Assembly (NCBI RefSeq): GCF_003286085.1
Contig: NW_020825389.1
Coordinates: 1-64,000 of the forward strand
Length of the DNA: 64,000 nucleotides
From: Drosophila persimilis
Taxonomy: Eukaryota; Arthropoda; Insecta; Diptera; Drosophilidae
Direction: 5' to 3'
This document shows positions 8,441-18,363 of the stretch, in pieces. The position numbers were made by a program, and so were the translations under genes. The notes beneath the pieces were generated by a model. The model saw nothing but the letters and a program-made list of their open reading frames with translations, had not been told where the DNA came from and did not search any database. Each line of letters begins with the position of its first letter. The first letter of the stretch is position 1.

Positions 8441-10107
8441 TTTTTTTTTTCGATGTAATTAGATGCGCGTGCACGCCTACGATGCGCACACTCGCCCGCC
8501 AGCTTTGCTACTGGCGGAGTTTATTTCCAGCTTTTCTTATTACCATAACTTCGGCAATTTACATTTAAGCTTAACTTACAACAATGATGTGATTTTTAAA
8601 ATTGGCGGGCAATTGACATTAACATTACATTAACATTAACATTAACATCTACAGACATGTTTACATTCTATTAGTATTACAGTCTGGTAGCCCTATTTTG
8701 ACATTCGCAATAATTGACGTACATTTATACAAACAAAGAGATGAGTATTTGGACAAATTGCAACATTAATGACATTTATAGACTAATTTAATTCTATTTA
8801 TTTTCTATTTCAGGTACTGGAGGATCATCGTCGTCGTCTGGAGCAGTGTGGATGGCACAGGGCGCATCCGCCTCAGCGCTGGGTGTGCACGTGTATGTGA
8901 TGCAGCAGATCGCGCATCTGCGGCATCAGAATTGGCAGAGGCTGGATCCAGGAGTTGGCGAGGATGGTGATGGTGTTTGACGAGCGACTCTGGTCCGGCC
9001 GCCCACGTTGCTTCTGCCTGGAGAAATGGGGATTGACACTGGTCCGGCCAATCGGGGTGCGATGACCAGTGGAAATGGCCGCAGTGGAGATGGCCGCATA
9101 TGAGTGCGGATTGGCTGCATCCGAGTGGCTCTGGTCCGGCCACCCAGGATGCACTGTCGATGTAGATGGAGATGGAGCGCTGGCCAGAGTCGACTGTATT
9201 GGCTGGCCTCGTCGTTGGATTGCTGCTGCTGTTTTGTGATGATGGCGTGACGTCACGGCCATCGGTTGCTGGCAGCGTTGTCGGAGGGGCGTCCAAATTG
9301 AGCCCAACTTGCAACAAAATGTTGCAGTTGGTGGCGAGGCAGGTACTGGAGAGGCTGATCTGTGAGTGTATTGACAGGTAAGTGTGATTAGTAGAAGTAT
9401 TGGCTATTTTGTGTTGATGCGTGAATTGATGTTTTTTCTTCTTTTTAGCGGCAGTCTGGATGTTGATGGCGACGACGATAGGGTCTTCAAATTTCGCCCA
9501 TTTGGCAGGAATTGGATGGCGAAATTGGTGTGGCAGCTGCTGGAGAGGCAGATCTATCGGAGGCGTGGCAGGTACGTATGTTTTGTGTATGTTGGACCAT
9601 TTTGTGTTGAAGTGTGAATTGATGTTTTTCTTCTTTTTAGCGGCAGCCTGGATGTTGTTGGAGACGGCGATAGGGCCTTCAAATTTCGCCCATTTGGCAG
9701 GAATTTGATGGCGAAATTGGTGTGGCAACTGCTGGAGAGGCAGATCTATCGGAGGCGTGGCAGGTACGTATGTTTATGTGTGTTTGGTCCATTTTGTGTT
9801 GATGTGTATATTGACGTCATTTTGGTTTATTTACAGTGGCTGCTCTGGACCTGTGCGGTGGATTGTCAGGAGCGTCGTCAATAAATCCTAAAATGTCGTC
9901 CAATTGGCATCAGATGTGTGGTGTTGATGACGGGGCAGCTGCTGGAGGGGCAGATCTGTCGGAGGCGTGGCAGGTACGTGTGATTATTTTGAGTTTTGTC
10001 CATATTGTGTTGATGTGTGTATTGACGTCATTTTGTATTATTTCAGTGGCTGCTCTGGACCTGTGCGGTGGATTGTCAGGCTGCCTCAGGACCGACTTTT
10101 GGGCTCA
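8441..10107 (-). other. 3' region of U2 with four antisense intron-like modules
   Basis: No convincing sense gene is present. On the plus strand a pyrimidine-rich acceptor (TTCTATTTCAG) ends at 8813 and opens a 564-nt exon-like block. It is followed by GT-AG segments at 9378-9448, 9572-9640, 9764-9836 and 9974-10046 (69-73 nt), separated by blocks of 123, 123 and 137 nt, each ending GGCAG before GTACGT. The last block runs into antisense gag. CRE-like TGACGTCA occurs at 9248, 9812 and 10023. A sense ORF (8805-9728, 307 aa) crosses the modules but changes frame relative to other copies. Confidence 0.75.
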
Positions 10108-13100
10108 TCAAAAGTAGTCAGAGTAGTAGCTATCGTAGTCGTCTAGGATATCCGCTATCTCGTCGTCAACTGAATCGTCGTCCGTCCACTGGTCGTCGCC
10201 ATCGTCGCTGAGTGCTTCGCAGTCCATATCAGAGTCCTCCGATACGGCTGCGGCGTCAGGTTGTGAATTGGCGGCGGGCCTTGTAGGTGTTGGTGCTGCT
10301 TCTGGTGCTGGTGCTGCTGCTGGTGTCTGTGTTGGAGGATTGGCCGCTGCTGAGCCACTGTCCTTTGCTTCCGTCAGGCTTGCAATTAATGTGGTAAGTT
10401 CTTGCAGTCTTTTCTCCAAGTTTTCTATTTTGACGGCGTACTCTTTCAGGAGTCCCACACACTTGCCATCGCATTGAATGGCTGGCTGCTGCTGCTTATG
10501 CTGGGGGTTTCTCGGCGTCTGGAAACGTTTTGGAGTTGGCTGCACCCGTTGATCGCGCTGGCATTGGCGCCCCTTGGCCTGTGGCTGGGAATGATGGCCG
10601 CGATGCTGGTGCTGCTGCTGGTGCTGCCGACCCAAATTGTGTCCGCGCTGCTGCTGTTTTTGTTCTTGTTGCTGCTGCTGCTGCTGCTCTTCCCTTAGCT
10701 TTTGCTGGAACTTGGCCAAATGATTTTCGGCCGGATTGGCTTGCGCACCTCGGCTATACAAGGGCCTGCGGGTGGTGGGCGTTGCTGCTGCAGCTGGTGT
10801 TGGTGTTGGTGCTGCTGGTTTGGCCCCTTGTCTGCCGCTTGAATGCTGCTGTTGCTGTTGGTGTTGTGGCCGCTTCTTCTGAGATGACTGCTGTTGCTTG
10901 GGGGCGGGGATATGAGGCTGCTTTTGCTGGGAAGGACGACGACTGCTGTTCGGCTGTTGCCGTTCTGCCGCTCGTGGCTGCTGCTGCTGCTCAGCATTCC
11001 CAGACCGCAACACCCTGCTGTAGGAGGGCCTGCCATTGCCTCTGGTGCCTGTGTTTGCTGTCTGCTGTTGTTGTTGCTGGGATTGGGATTGGCGACTCGG
11101 CTGCTGAGTTTGTGGGCGTTGTTGGTCAGTTGGCTGCTGTGGCTGCTGGCGTTGCTGTTGGTACTGCTGCCTTTGCTGCTCAGCGATGAGCCGGTTTGCC
11201 CTTAGATGGCTGCGGGCCTTTTTGTAGGCGGGACAACCCTTGTAGCAGCTCACGTGCTTGCCGCTACAATTCGCGCATTTGGGATCCTCCTGCCTGGGTT
11301 TCCTGCATGCTGTTGTGGGGTGATCTCCTGCGCATTTCATGCACTTGTATGGCCGTCTGCAATAGTTTTTGGTGTGCCCAAACTCCTGGCAACGATGGCA
11401 CTGCGCTGGATCGCGTGGCTTGGCTTGTCTTACTATGGAGACGCATTGATTGGCCAGGTTTTTAATGTCGAGTATTGCCTCATGGCCGCCATCCGCCTTG
11501 GGCTGAATTTCAACCTCAAAAATGTTTAGAGGCCTCCCATTGAAACGGTGTTTGAGTCCTCGGATAAACCGGGTGGTGTATCCGAGCCGTTCCAGCTCCT
11601 CCGTTATCCAGCTGCTGGGAGTAGTGTGATGTAAATGACGCACTATTACACGATAGCCCCTTTCGCTGCGCGGCTGGTGTGTGTGCAATTGGGTGCTGTC
11701 TTCAGCTAGGGCGTTCTGAATGGCGTTGTAGGTTGTCATGTCGTCGCAGTGGACTCTGAGTCCACTGTTGGCCATCGATTTCGTTGTGAATTTCCCCACG
11801 TTCGGATTTGTTGTCAATTTATTTATCAGGGGTACAATTGCAGGCACCAGGGGCAGGAAGATTGTTGGGACCTTGGTGCTGCGTAATGACGGTTGGGCTG
11901 GCGTTAAATTTATACTAATGGCTGCCTGATGTTGCGGCTGATGATTGTCCGTTTCCATCTGTTGGCTTTCAGCCTCTATCCTTTGGGGCTCCCTATGTTG
12001 GGCCTCCGGAACCGGAACCACACTATTTGACGGTGTGCGTATTTGCCCAGCATCTGACTCCATCTGCCGGGTCTCATGATGCAGCCTTTTCGCGAATTGG
12101 CTCTTGAACATGGGCGTGTCCAGAGTGAGGCAGGTGAAGTCATCGTCATCTGTATCCGTTTCGATCGCCGCGCATCTTCTTTTGAGCGGCGAGCGAAACG
12201 AATCTGTAGTCAGGTTATCCTTTGCTATAGGGGTAATGGGCAGGGGCGAGGGCATTTCATTGGCCAGTAGCGGGGGAACGCTAATTAGCCATTCCTTTAC
12301 CAGTTGTGTTCTGGTACTAGGCCTTGTCTGTATGTTATGCTCGTCCGCCTGAGTCAGAGTAGGCAGCAAGCATTTTCTGCTTCTGCTAGTATTATTGCGT
12401 TCAGCTGTCGTCAAACTTTGTTGCTGTTGCTGGTCATTGTTTTTCTTTATGCCGTTTACAGTTTCGGTTTTGTTATTGGCGTAGGTCAGGCTAGCTTCGT
12501 TCTTGTATGTGTTTGTGTTTTGGTTCGGCGGGAGAGAGCAAGCATCTCTCTTTTTGTCATAAGTGTGTGAGTGCATGTTTGGCGGCAAACGCTTTGGGGC
12601 TTGATGTGACGAGCCTCCGTTTTGATTGTGCGCCGAGGGTTCGGCTGCCGAGAGAGCGCAAGCGTCGCTCTCTCTGATGCTTGTGTGAGTTGTTTGATTG
12701 TTATTGTTTTCGCTAATGTTTTGGCGCGAAAACATATGGGCATAACATTTGTTCTTGTTTTGTTTATGTGCACTTAAATGCTCTTTGGTAAGAGCGAAAG
12801 CGCCGCTATTTTGGGAACCCGTTGCGCTTTCGCTGGGAACTATTTTTGTCTGCGTGTTTGTACGTGTATTTGATGGCGGTTTTTCTTGTATGTTGGCGTC
12901 TGTTTTTGGTGGGATTGGCGGGTATTTTCTAACATATAAACCCCTGTCCACGAAACGACGCTCGAACTCCAGCACCGTAGCTCCCAAGGAGCTCAGGGTA
13001 CTCTCTGGCGAGTCCGTCTCCAACTCAGCCAGATCCGCATCCCCCTCTGAGTCGAACATTGGTTCGAAGAGGGAAGCATTTGCGGAGGGGTTCCCTCCCA

Positions 13101-13233
13101 GGGGCCTGGTCATTATATCGGTAGCACTATTTTGAGTAACGCACTCACCACCCGCTTCGGCTCTTGCCGAGTTGTCCATAGCATCCATAACATCCATATT
13201 ATTGGTCGTCAGATTTGGAGCAAGTGCGTCCAT
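10108..13233 (-). CDS. gag: ORF1 Gag, short-class acidic C-terminus (U2)
   Basis: This Gag is 1,041 aa. The N-terminus, the Gag core and the three zinc knuckles (about 611-666) match the long class. After the knuckles the sequence diverges: Gln/Pro-rich tracts, then KCVGLLKEYAVKIENLEKRL starting a predicted coiled coil (about 915-950), then an Ala/Pro linker and a C-terminal tail of about 45 residues dominated by Asp/Glu and ending DSYYSDYF. The tail is absent from gag of U1, U7 and U9. The frame is intact from the shared ATG to the stop at 10108. Alleles: NSATDIMT patch and the intermediate KTETVNG deletion state. Confidence 0.9.
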   Translation of the reverse strand: MDALAPNLTTNNMDVMDAMDNSARAEAGGECVTQNSATDIMTRPLGGNPSANASLFEPMFDSEGDADLAELETDSPESTLSSLGATVLEFERRFVDRGLYVRKYPPIPPKTDANIQEKPPSNTRTNTQTKIVPSESATGSQNSGAFALTKEHLSAHKQNKNKCYAHMFSRQNISENNNNQTTHTSIRESDACALSAAEPSAHNQNGGSSHQAPKRLPPNMHSHTYDKKRDACSLPPNQNTNTYKNEASLTYANNKTETVNGIKKNNDQQQQQSLTTAERNNTSRSRKCLLPTLTQADEHNIQTRPSTRTQLVKEWLISVPPLLANEMPSPLPITPIAKDNLTTDSFRSPLKRRCAAIETDTDDDDFTCLTLDTPMFKSQFAKRLHHETRQMESDAGQIRTPSNSVVPVPEAQHREPQRIEAESQQMETDNHQPQHQAAISINLTPAQPSLRSTKVPTIFLPLVPAIVPLINKLTTNPNVGKFTTKSMANSGLRVHCDDMTTYNAIQNALAEDSTQLHTHQPRSERGYRVIVRHLHHTTPSSWITEELERLGYTTRFIRGLKHRFNGRPLNIFEVEIQPKADGGHEAILDIKNLANQCVSIVRQAKPRDPAQCHRCQEFGHTKNYCRRPYKCMKCAGDHPTTACRKPRQEDPKCANCSGKHVSCYKGCPAYKKARSHLRANRLIAEQQRQQYQQQRQQPQQPTDQQRPQTQQPSRQSQSQQQQQQTANTGTRGNGRPSYSRVLRSGNAEQQQQPRAAERQQPNSSRRPSQQKQPHIPAPKQQQSSQKKRPQHQQQQQHSSGRQGAKPAAPTPTPAAAATPTTRRPLYSRGAQANPAENHLAKFQQKLREEQQQQQQQEQKQQQRGHNLGRQHQQQHQHRGHHSQPQAKGRQCQRDQRVQPTPKRFQTPRNPQHKQQQPAIQCDGKCVGLLKEYAVKIENLEKRLQELTTLIASLTEAKDSGSAAANPPTQTPAAAPAPEAAPTPTRPAANSQPDAAAVSEDSDMDCEALSDDGDDQWTDDDSVDDEIADILDDYDSYYSDYF

Positions 13234-13456
13234 TTGATGGCCTGGTCCAGGTACTCAGTTGCTTTGCTTTTCCTCTTTCCTCCAGTTGGGTTTATTGGCT
13301 TCACTATTACGGCACGATTACAGATGATTATATTGCATTATTTGCAATTATTTGGCACATATTGTTTATTTAGTTTCCATTTAATTTAGTCCCGGTTTAA
13401 ACATGTATTTAAAAACATTTAAAGTTCCACATAAAACAACAAAAAACACAAGTCAC

Positions 13457-15083
13457 TTTTTTTTTTCGATGTAATTAGATGCGCGTGCACGCCTACGATG
13501 CGCACACTCGCCCGCCAGCTTTGCTACTGGCGGAGTTTATTTCCAGCTTTTCTCATTACCATAACTTCGGCAATTTACATTTAAGCTTAACTAACAACAA
13601 TAATGTTCTTTTGAATTTTTGCGGGCAATTGACATTAACATTACATTAACATTAACATCTACAGACATGTTTACATTCTATTAGTATTACAGTCTGGTAG
13701 CCCTATTTTGACATTCGCAATAATTGACGTACATTTATACAAACAGGTGGTCACAAAGAGATAAGTATTGGACAAATTGCAACATTAATGACATTTATAG
13801 GCTAATTTAATTCTATTTATTTTCTATTTCAGGTACTGGAGGATCATCGTCGTCGTCTGGAGCAGTGTGGATGGCACAGGGCGCATCCGCCTCAGCGCTG
13901 GATGTGCACGTGTGTGTGATGCAGCAGATCGCGCATCTGCGGCATCAGAATTGGCAGAGGCTGGATCCAGGAGTTGGCGTGAATGGAGATGGTGTTTGGC
14001 GAGCGACTCTGGTCCGGCCGCCCACGTTGCCTCTACCTGGAGAACTGGAGATTGACACTGGTCCGGCCAATCGGGGTGCGTTGGCCAGTGGAAATGGCCG
14101 CAGTGAAGATGGACGCAAATGAGTGCGGATTGGCTGCATCCGAGTGGCTGCTGGTCCGGCCACCCAGGATGCACTGTCGATGTGGATGTAGATGGAGCGC
14201 TGGCCATTGTCGTCTGTATTGGCTGGCCTCGTCGTTGGATTGCCGCTGCTGTTTTGTGATGGTGGTGGCGTGACGTCACGGCCATCGGTTGCTGGCAGCG
14301 TTGTCGGAGGGGCGTCCAAATTGAGCCCAACTTGCAACAAAATGTTGCAGTTGGTGGCGAGGCAGGTACTGGAGAGGCTGATCTGTGAGTGTATTGACAG
14401 GTAAGTGTGATTAGTAAAAGTATTGGCTATTTTGTGTTGATGCGTGAATTGATGTTTTTTCTTCTTTTTAGCGGCAGTCTGGATGTTGATGGCGACGACG
14501 ATAGGGCCTTCAAATTTCGCCCATTTGGCAGGAATTGGATGGCGAATTTGGTGTGGCAACTGCTGAAGAGGCAGCTCTATCGGAGGCGTGGCAGGTACGT
14601 ATGTTTTGAGTGAGTTTGGACCATTTTGTGTTGATGTGTGAATTGATGTTTTTACTCCTTTTAGCGGCAGCCTGAGGACTGGATGTTGTTGGCGACGGCG
14701 ATAGGGCCTTCAAATTTCGCCCATTTGGCAGGAATTGGATGGCGAATTTGGTGTGGCAGCTGCTGAAGAGGCAGCTCTATCGGAGGCATGGCAGGTACAT
14801 ATGTTTTGAGTGAGTTTGGATCATTTTGTGTTGAAGTGTGTATTGACGTCATTTTGGTTTGTTTACAGTGGCTGCTCTGGACCTGTGCGGTGGATTGTCA
14901 GGAGCGTCGTCAATGAATTCCAGGAATGTCGTCAAATTAGCAGCAAAAGTTTGGTCTATTTGTCGTGGCATCTGCTGGTGGGGCAGCTCTGTCGATGGCG
15001 TGGCAGGTGAGTACGTATTGGTTATGTGAGTTAATGATTTCCATCAATTTTAGTGGCTGCCTCAGGACCGACTTTTGGGCTCA
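13457..15083 (-). other. 3' region of U3 with four antisense intron-like modules
   Basis: The plus-strand acceptor ends near 13833. GT-AG segments lie at 14401-14471 (71 nt), 14595-14664 (70), 14795-14868 (74) and 15007-15053 (47), separated by blocks of 123, 130 and 138 nt. The last intron-like segment is only 47 nt because it lacks 13 bp present in U4 and U5; it may be too short to splice well. The 130-nt block has a 7-nt insertion (GAGGACT) relative to the 123-nt block, so no plus-strand frame is kept through all exons. Sense ORFs of 168 and 204 aa here are judged low-complexity readings of the repeats. Confidence 0.75.
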
Positions 15084-18000
15084 TCAAAAGTAGTCAGAGT
15101 AGTAGCTATCGTAGTCGTCTAGGATATCCGCTATCTCGTCGTCAACTGAATCGTCGTCCGTCCACTGGTCGTCGCCATCGTCGCTGAGTGCTTCGCAGTC
15201 CATATCAGAGTCCTCCGATACGGCTGCGGCGTCAGGTTGTGAATTGGCGGCGGGCCTTGTAGGTGTTGGTGCTGCTTCTGGTGCTGCTGCTGGAGTCTGT
15301 GTTGGAGGATTGGCCGCTGCTGAGCCACTGTCCTTTGCTTCCGTCAGGCTTGCAATTAATGTGGTAAGTTCTTGCAGTCTTTTCTCCAAGTTTTCTATTT
15401 TGACGGCGTACTCTTTCAGGAGTCCCACACACTTGCCATCGCATTGAATGGCTGGCTGCTGCTGCTTATGCTGGGGGTTTCTCGGCGTCTGGAAACGTTT
15501 TGGAGTTGGCTGCACCCGTTGATCGCGCTGGCATTGGCGCCCCTTGGCCTGTGGCTGGGAATGATGGCCGCGATGCTGGTGCTGCTGCTGGTGCTGCCGA
15601 CCCAAATTGTGTCCGCGCTGCTGCTGTTTTTGTTTATGTTGCTGCTGCTGCTCTTCCCTTAGATTTTGCTGGAACTTGGCCAAATGTTTTTCGGCCGGAT
15701 TGGCTTGCGCTCCTCGGCTATACAAGGGCCTGCGGGTGTTGGGCGTTGCTGCTGCAGCTGGTGTTGGTGCTGGTGCTGCTGGTTTGGCCCCCTGTCTGCC
15801 GTTTGAGTGCTGCTGTTGTTGTTGGAGTTGTGGCCGCTTCTTTTGAGATGACTGCTGTTGCTTGGGGGCGGGGATATGAGGCTGCTGTTGTTGGGAAGGA
15901 CGACGACTGCTCGTCGGCTGTTGCCGTTCTGCCGCGCGTGGCTGCTGCTGCTGCTCAGCATTCCCAGACCGCAACACCCTGCTGTAGGAGGGCCTGCCAT
16001 TGCCTCTGGTGCCTGTGTTTGCTGTCTGCTGTTGTTGTTGCTGGGATTGGCGACTCGGCTGCTGAGTTTGTGGGCGTTGTTGGTCAGTTGGCTGCTGTGG
16101 CTGCTGGCGTTGCTGTTGGTACTGCTGCCTTTGCTGCTCAGCGATGAGCCGGTTTGCCCTTAACTGGCTGCGAGCCTTTTTGTAGGCGGGACAACCCTTG
16201 TAGCAGCTCACGTGCTTGCCGCTACAATTCGCGCATTTAGGATCCTCCTGCCTGGGTTTCCTGCATGCTGTTGTGGGGTGATCTCCTGCGCATTTCATGC
16301 ACTTGTATGGCCGTCTGCAGTAGTTTTTTGTGTGCCCAAACTCCTGGCACCGATGGCACTGCGCTGGATCGCGTGGCTTGGCCTGTCTCACTATGGAGAC
16401 GCATTGATTGGCCAGGTTTTTAATGTCCAGAATTGCCTCATGGCCGCCATCCGCCTTGGGCTGAATCTCCACCTCAAAAATGTTTAGAGGCCTCCCATTG
16501 AAACGGTGTTTGAGTCCTCGGATAAACCGGGTAGTGTATCCGAGCCGTTCCAGCTCCTCCGTTATCCAGCTGCTGGGAGTAGTATGATGTAAATGACGCA
16601 CTATTACACGATAGCCCCTTTCGCTGCGCGGCTGGTGTGTGTGCAATTGGGTGCTGTCTTCAGCTAGGGCGTTCTGAATGGCGTTGTATGTTAAAATGTC
16701 GTCGCAGTGGACTCTAAGTCCACTGTTGGCCATCGATTTCGTTGTGAATTTCCCCACATTTGGATTTATTGTCAATTTGTTAATCAGGGGTATAATTGCA
16801 GGCACCAGGGGCAGGAAGATTGTTGGGACCTTGGTGCTGCGTAATGACTGTTGGACGGGCGTTATATTTATACTAATGGCTGGCTGATGTTGCGGCTGAT
16901 GATTGTCCGTTTCCATCTGTTGGCTTTCAGCCTCTATCCTTTGGGGCTCCCTATGTTGGACCTCCGGAACCGGAACCACACTATTTGACGGTGTGCGTAT
17001 TTGGCCAGCATCTGACTCCATCTGCCGAGTCTCATGATGCAGCCTTTTTGCGAATTGGCTCTTGAACATGGGCGTGTCCAGAGTGAGGCAGGTGAAGTCA
17101 TCGTCATCAGTATCCGTTTCGATCGCCGCGCATCTTCTTTTGAGCGGCGAGCGAAACGAATCTGTAGTCAATTTATCCTTTGCTATAGGGGTAATGGGCA
17201 GGGGCGAGGGCATTTCATTGGCCAGTAGCGGGGGAACGCTAATTAGCCATTCCTTTACCAGTTGTGTTCTGGTACTAGGCCTTGTCTGTATGTTATGCTC
17301 GTCCGCCTGAGTCAGAGTAGGCAGCAAGCATTTTCTGCTTCTGCTAGTATGTGTGTTTGTTTGTGTTTTGTTATTGGCGTAGGTCAGGCTAGCTTCGTTC
17401 TTGTATGTGTTTGTGTTTTGGTTCGGCGGGAGAGAGCAAGCATCTCTCTTTTTGTCATAAGTGTGTGAGTGCATGTTTGGCGGCAAACGCTTTGGGGCTT
17501 GATGTGACGAGCCTCCGTTTTGATTGTGCGCCGAGGGTTCGGCTGCCGAGAGAGCGCAAGCGTCGCTCTCTCTGATGCTTGTGTGAGTTGTTTGATTGTT
17601 ATTGTTTTCGCTAATGTTTTGGCGCGAAAACATATGGGCATAACATTTGTTCTTGTTTTGTTTATGTGCACTTAAATGCTCTTTGGTAAGAGCGAAAGCG
17701 CCGCTATTTTTGGAACCCGTTGCACTTTCGCTGGGAACTATTTTTGTCTGCGTGTTTGTACGTGTATTTGATGGCGGTTTTTCTTGTATGTTGGCGTCTG
17801 TTTTTGGTGGGATTGGCGGGTATTTTCTAACATATAAACCCCTGTCCACGAAACGACGCTCGAACTCCAGCACCGTAGCTCCCAAGGAGCTCAGGGTACT
17901 CTCTGGCGAGTCCGTCTCCAACTCAGCCAGATCCGCATCCCCCTCTGAGTCGAACATTGGTTCGAAGAGGGAAGCATTTGCGGAGGGGTTCCCTCCCAGG

Positions 18001-18131
18001 GGCCTGGTCGATATGACGGCAGAACTTATTTGAGTAACGCACTCACCACCCGCTTCGGCTCTTGCCGAGTTGTCCATATCATCCATAACATCCATATTAT
18101 TGGTCGTCAGATTTGGAGCAAGTGCGTCCAT
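15084..18131 (-). CDS. gag: ORF1 Gag, short-class acidic C-terminus (U3)
   Basis: This Gag is 1,015 aa and intact. It carries the large internal deletion state (KTQTNTHTSRS): about 25 residues between the NNKT and SRSRKCLL motifs, which the long form has, are missing. Zinc knuckles are at about 590-646. The C-terminal half (RAAERQQPTSS, NGRQGAKPAAPAP, acidic tail) agrees almost exactly with U6 and U11. The N-terminal patch is ISSAVIST with the MDD variant. Function as for the other Gag copies. Confidence 0.9.
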   Translation of the reverse strand: MDALAPNLTTNNMDVMDDMDNSARAEAGGECVTQISSAVISTRPLGGNPSANASLFEPMFDSEGDADLAELETDSPESTLSSLGATVLEFERRFVDRGLYVRKYPPIPPKTDANIQEKPPSNTRTNTQTKIVPSESATGSKNSGAFALTKEHLSAHKQNKNKCYAHMFSRQNISENNNNQTTHTSIRESDACALSAAEPSAHNQNGGSSHQAPKRLPPNMHSHTYDKKRDACSLPPNQNTNTYKNEASLTYANNKTQTNTHTSRSRKCLLPTLTQADEHNIQTRPSTRTQLVKEWLISVPPLLANEMPSPLPITPIAKDKLTTDSFRSPLKRRCAAIETDTDDDDFTCLTLDTPMFKSQFAKRLHHETRQMESDAGQIRTPSNSVVPVPEVQHREPQRIEAESQQMETDNHQPQHQPAISINITPVQQSLRSTKVPTIFLPLVPAIIPLINKLTINPNVGKFTTKSMANSGLRVHCDDILTYNAIQNALAEDSTQLHTHQPRSERGYRVIVRHLHHTTPSSWITEELERLGYTTRFIRGLKHRFNGRPLNIFEVEIQPKADGGHEAILDIKNLANQCVSIVRQAKPRDPAQCHRCQEFGHTKNYCRRPYKCMKCAGDHPTTACRKPRQEDPKCANCSGKHVSCYKGCPAYKKARSQLRANRLIAEQQRQQYQQQRQQPQQPTDQQRPQTQQPSRQSQQQQQQTANTGTRGNGRPSYSRVLRSGNAEQQQQPRAAERQQPTSSRRPSQQQQPHIPAPKQQQSSQKKRPQLQQQQQHSNGRQGAKPAAPAPTPAAAATPNTRRPLYSRGAQANPAEKHLAKFQQNLREEQQQQHKQKQQQRGHNLGRQHQQQHQHRGHHSQPQAKGRQCQRDQRVQPTPKRFQTPRNPQHKQQQPAIQCDGKCVGLLKEYAVKIENLEKRLQELTTLIASLTEAKDSGSAAANPPTQTPAAAPEAAPTPTRPAANSQPDAAAVSEDSDMDCEALSDDGDDQWTDDDSVDDEIADILDDYDSYYSDYF

Positions 18132-18363
18132 TTGGTGGCCTGGTCCAGGTACTCAGTAGCTTGCTTTTCCTTCCTCTTTCAGTTCTTCCAGTTGGGTTTA
18201 TTGGCTTCACTGAATTAAGGCACGATCACAGATGATTATATTGCATTATTTGCAATTATTTGGCACATATTGTTTATTTAGTTTCATTTAATTTAGTCCC
18301 GGTTGAAACATGTATTTAAAAACATTTAAAGTTCCACATAAAACAACAAAAAACACAAGTCAC

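Larger units (their letters stand above)
8441..13456 (-). mobile_element. U2: complete gag-only telomeric retrotransposon (short class)
   Basis: This element is 5,016 bp, running from the 5' end at 13456 to T10 at 8441-8450. It holds a single gag ORF with the acidic C-terminus and a 3' region of about 1.67 kb, with no ORF2. It shares its 5' UTR, gag N-terminal two thirds and 3'-terminal sequence with the long class, so it is probably mobilised in trans by the long-class RT, as HeT-A is thought to be. Confidence 0.9.
13457..18363 (-). mobile_element. U3: complete gag-only telomeric retrotransposon
   Basis: This element is 4,907 bp, with T10 at 13457-13466 at its 3' end. It is gag-only. Its first antisense exon-like block gives the same translations in all frames as those of U4 and U5, while its gag C-terminal half matches U6 and U11 rather than its neighbours. 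The element is therefore a mosaic. Confidence 0.9.

Noticed and set aside
10530-11189. Plus-strand 219-aa Ala/Leu/Val-rich ORF opposite gag (and its equivalents in every unit)
   Set aside because: It is the antisense reading of CAG/CAA codon runs in gag. Such runs lack stops in several frames; there is no domain and composition is explained by the Gln repeats.
13865-14122. Plus-strand 85-aa ORF in the first antisense exon-like block (U3-U5)
   Set aside because: It is broken by stops or frameshifts in U2, U6, U10 and U11, so a protein product is not supported although the exon-like structure is kept.
15007-15053. 47-nt last antisense intron-like segment of U3 as a functional intron
   Set aside because: Kept in the module description but not claimed as spliced: it is shorter than typical Drosophila introns and appears to be a deletion derivative of the 60-nt version in U4/U5.
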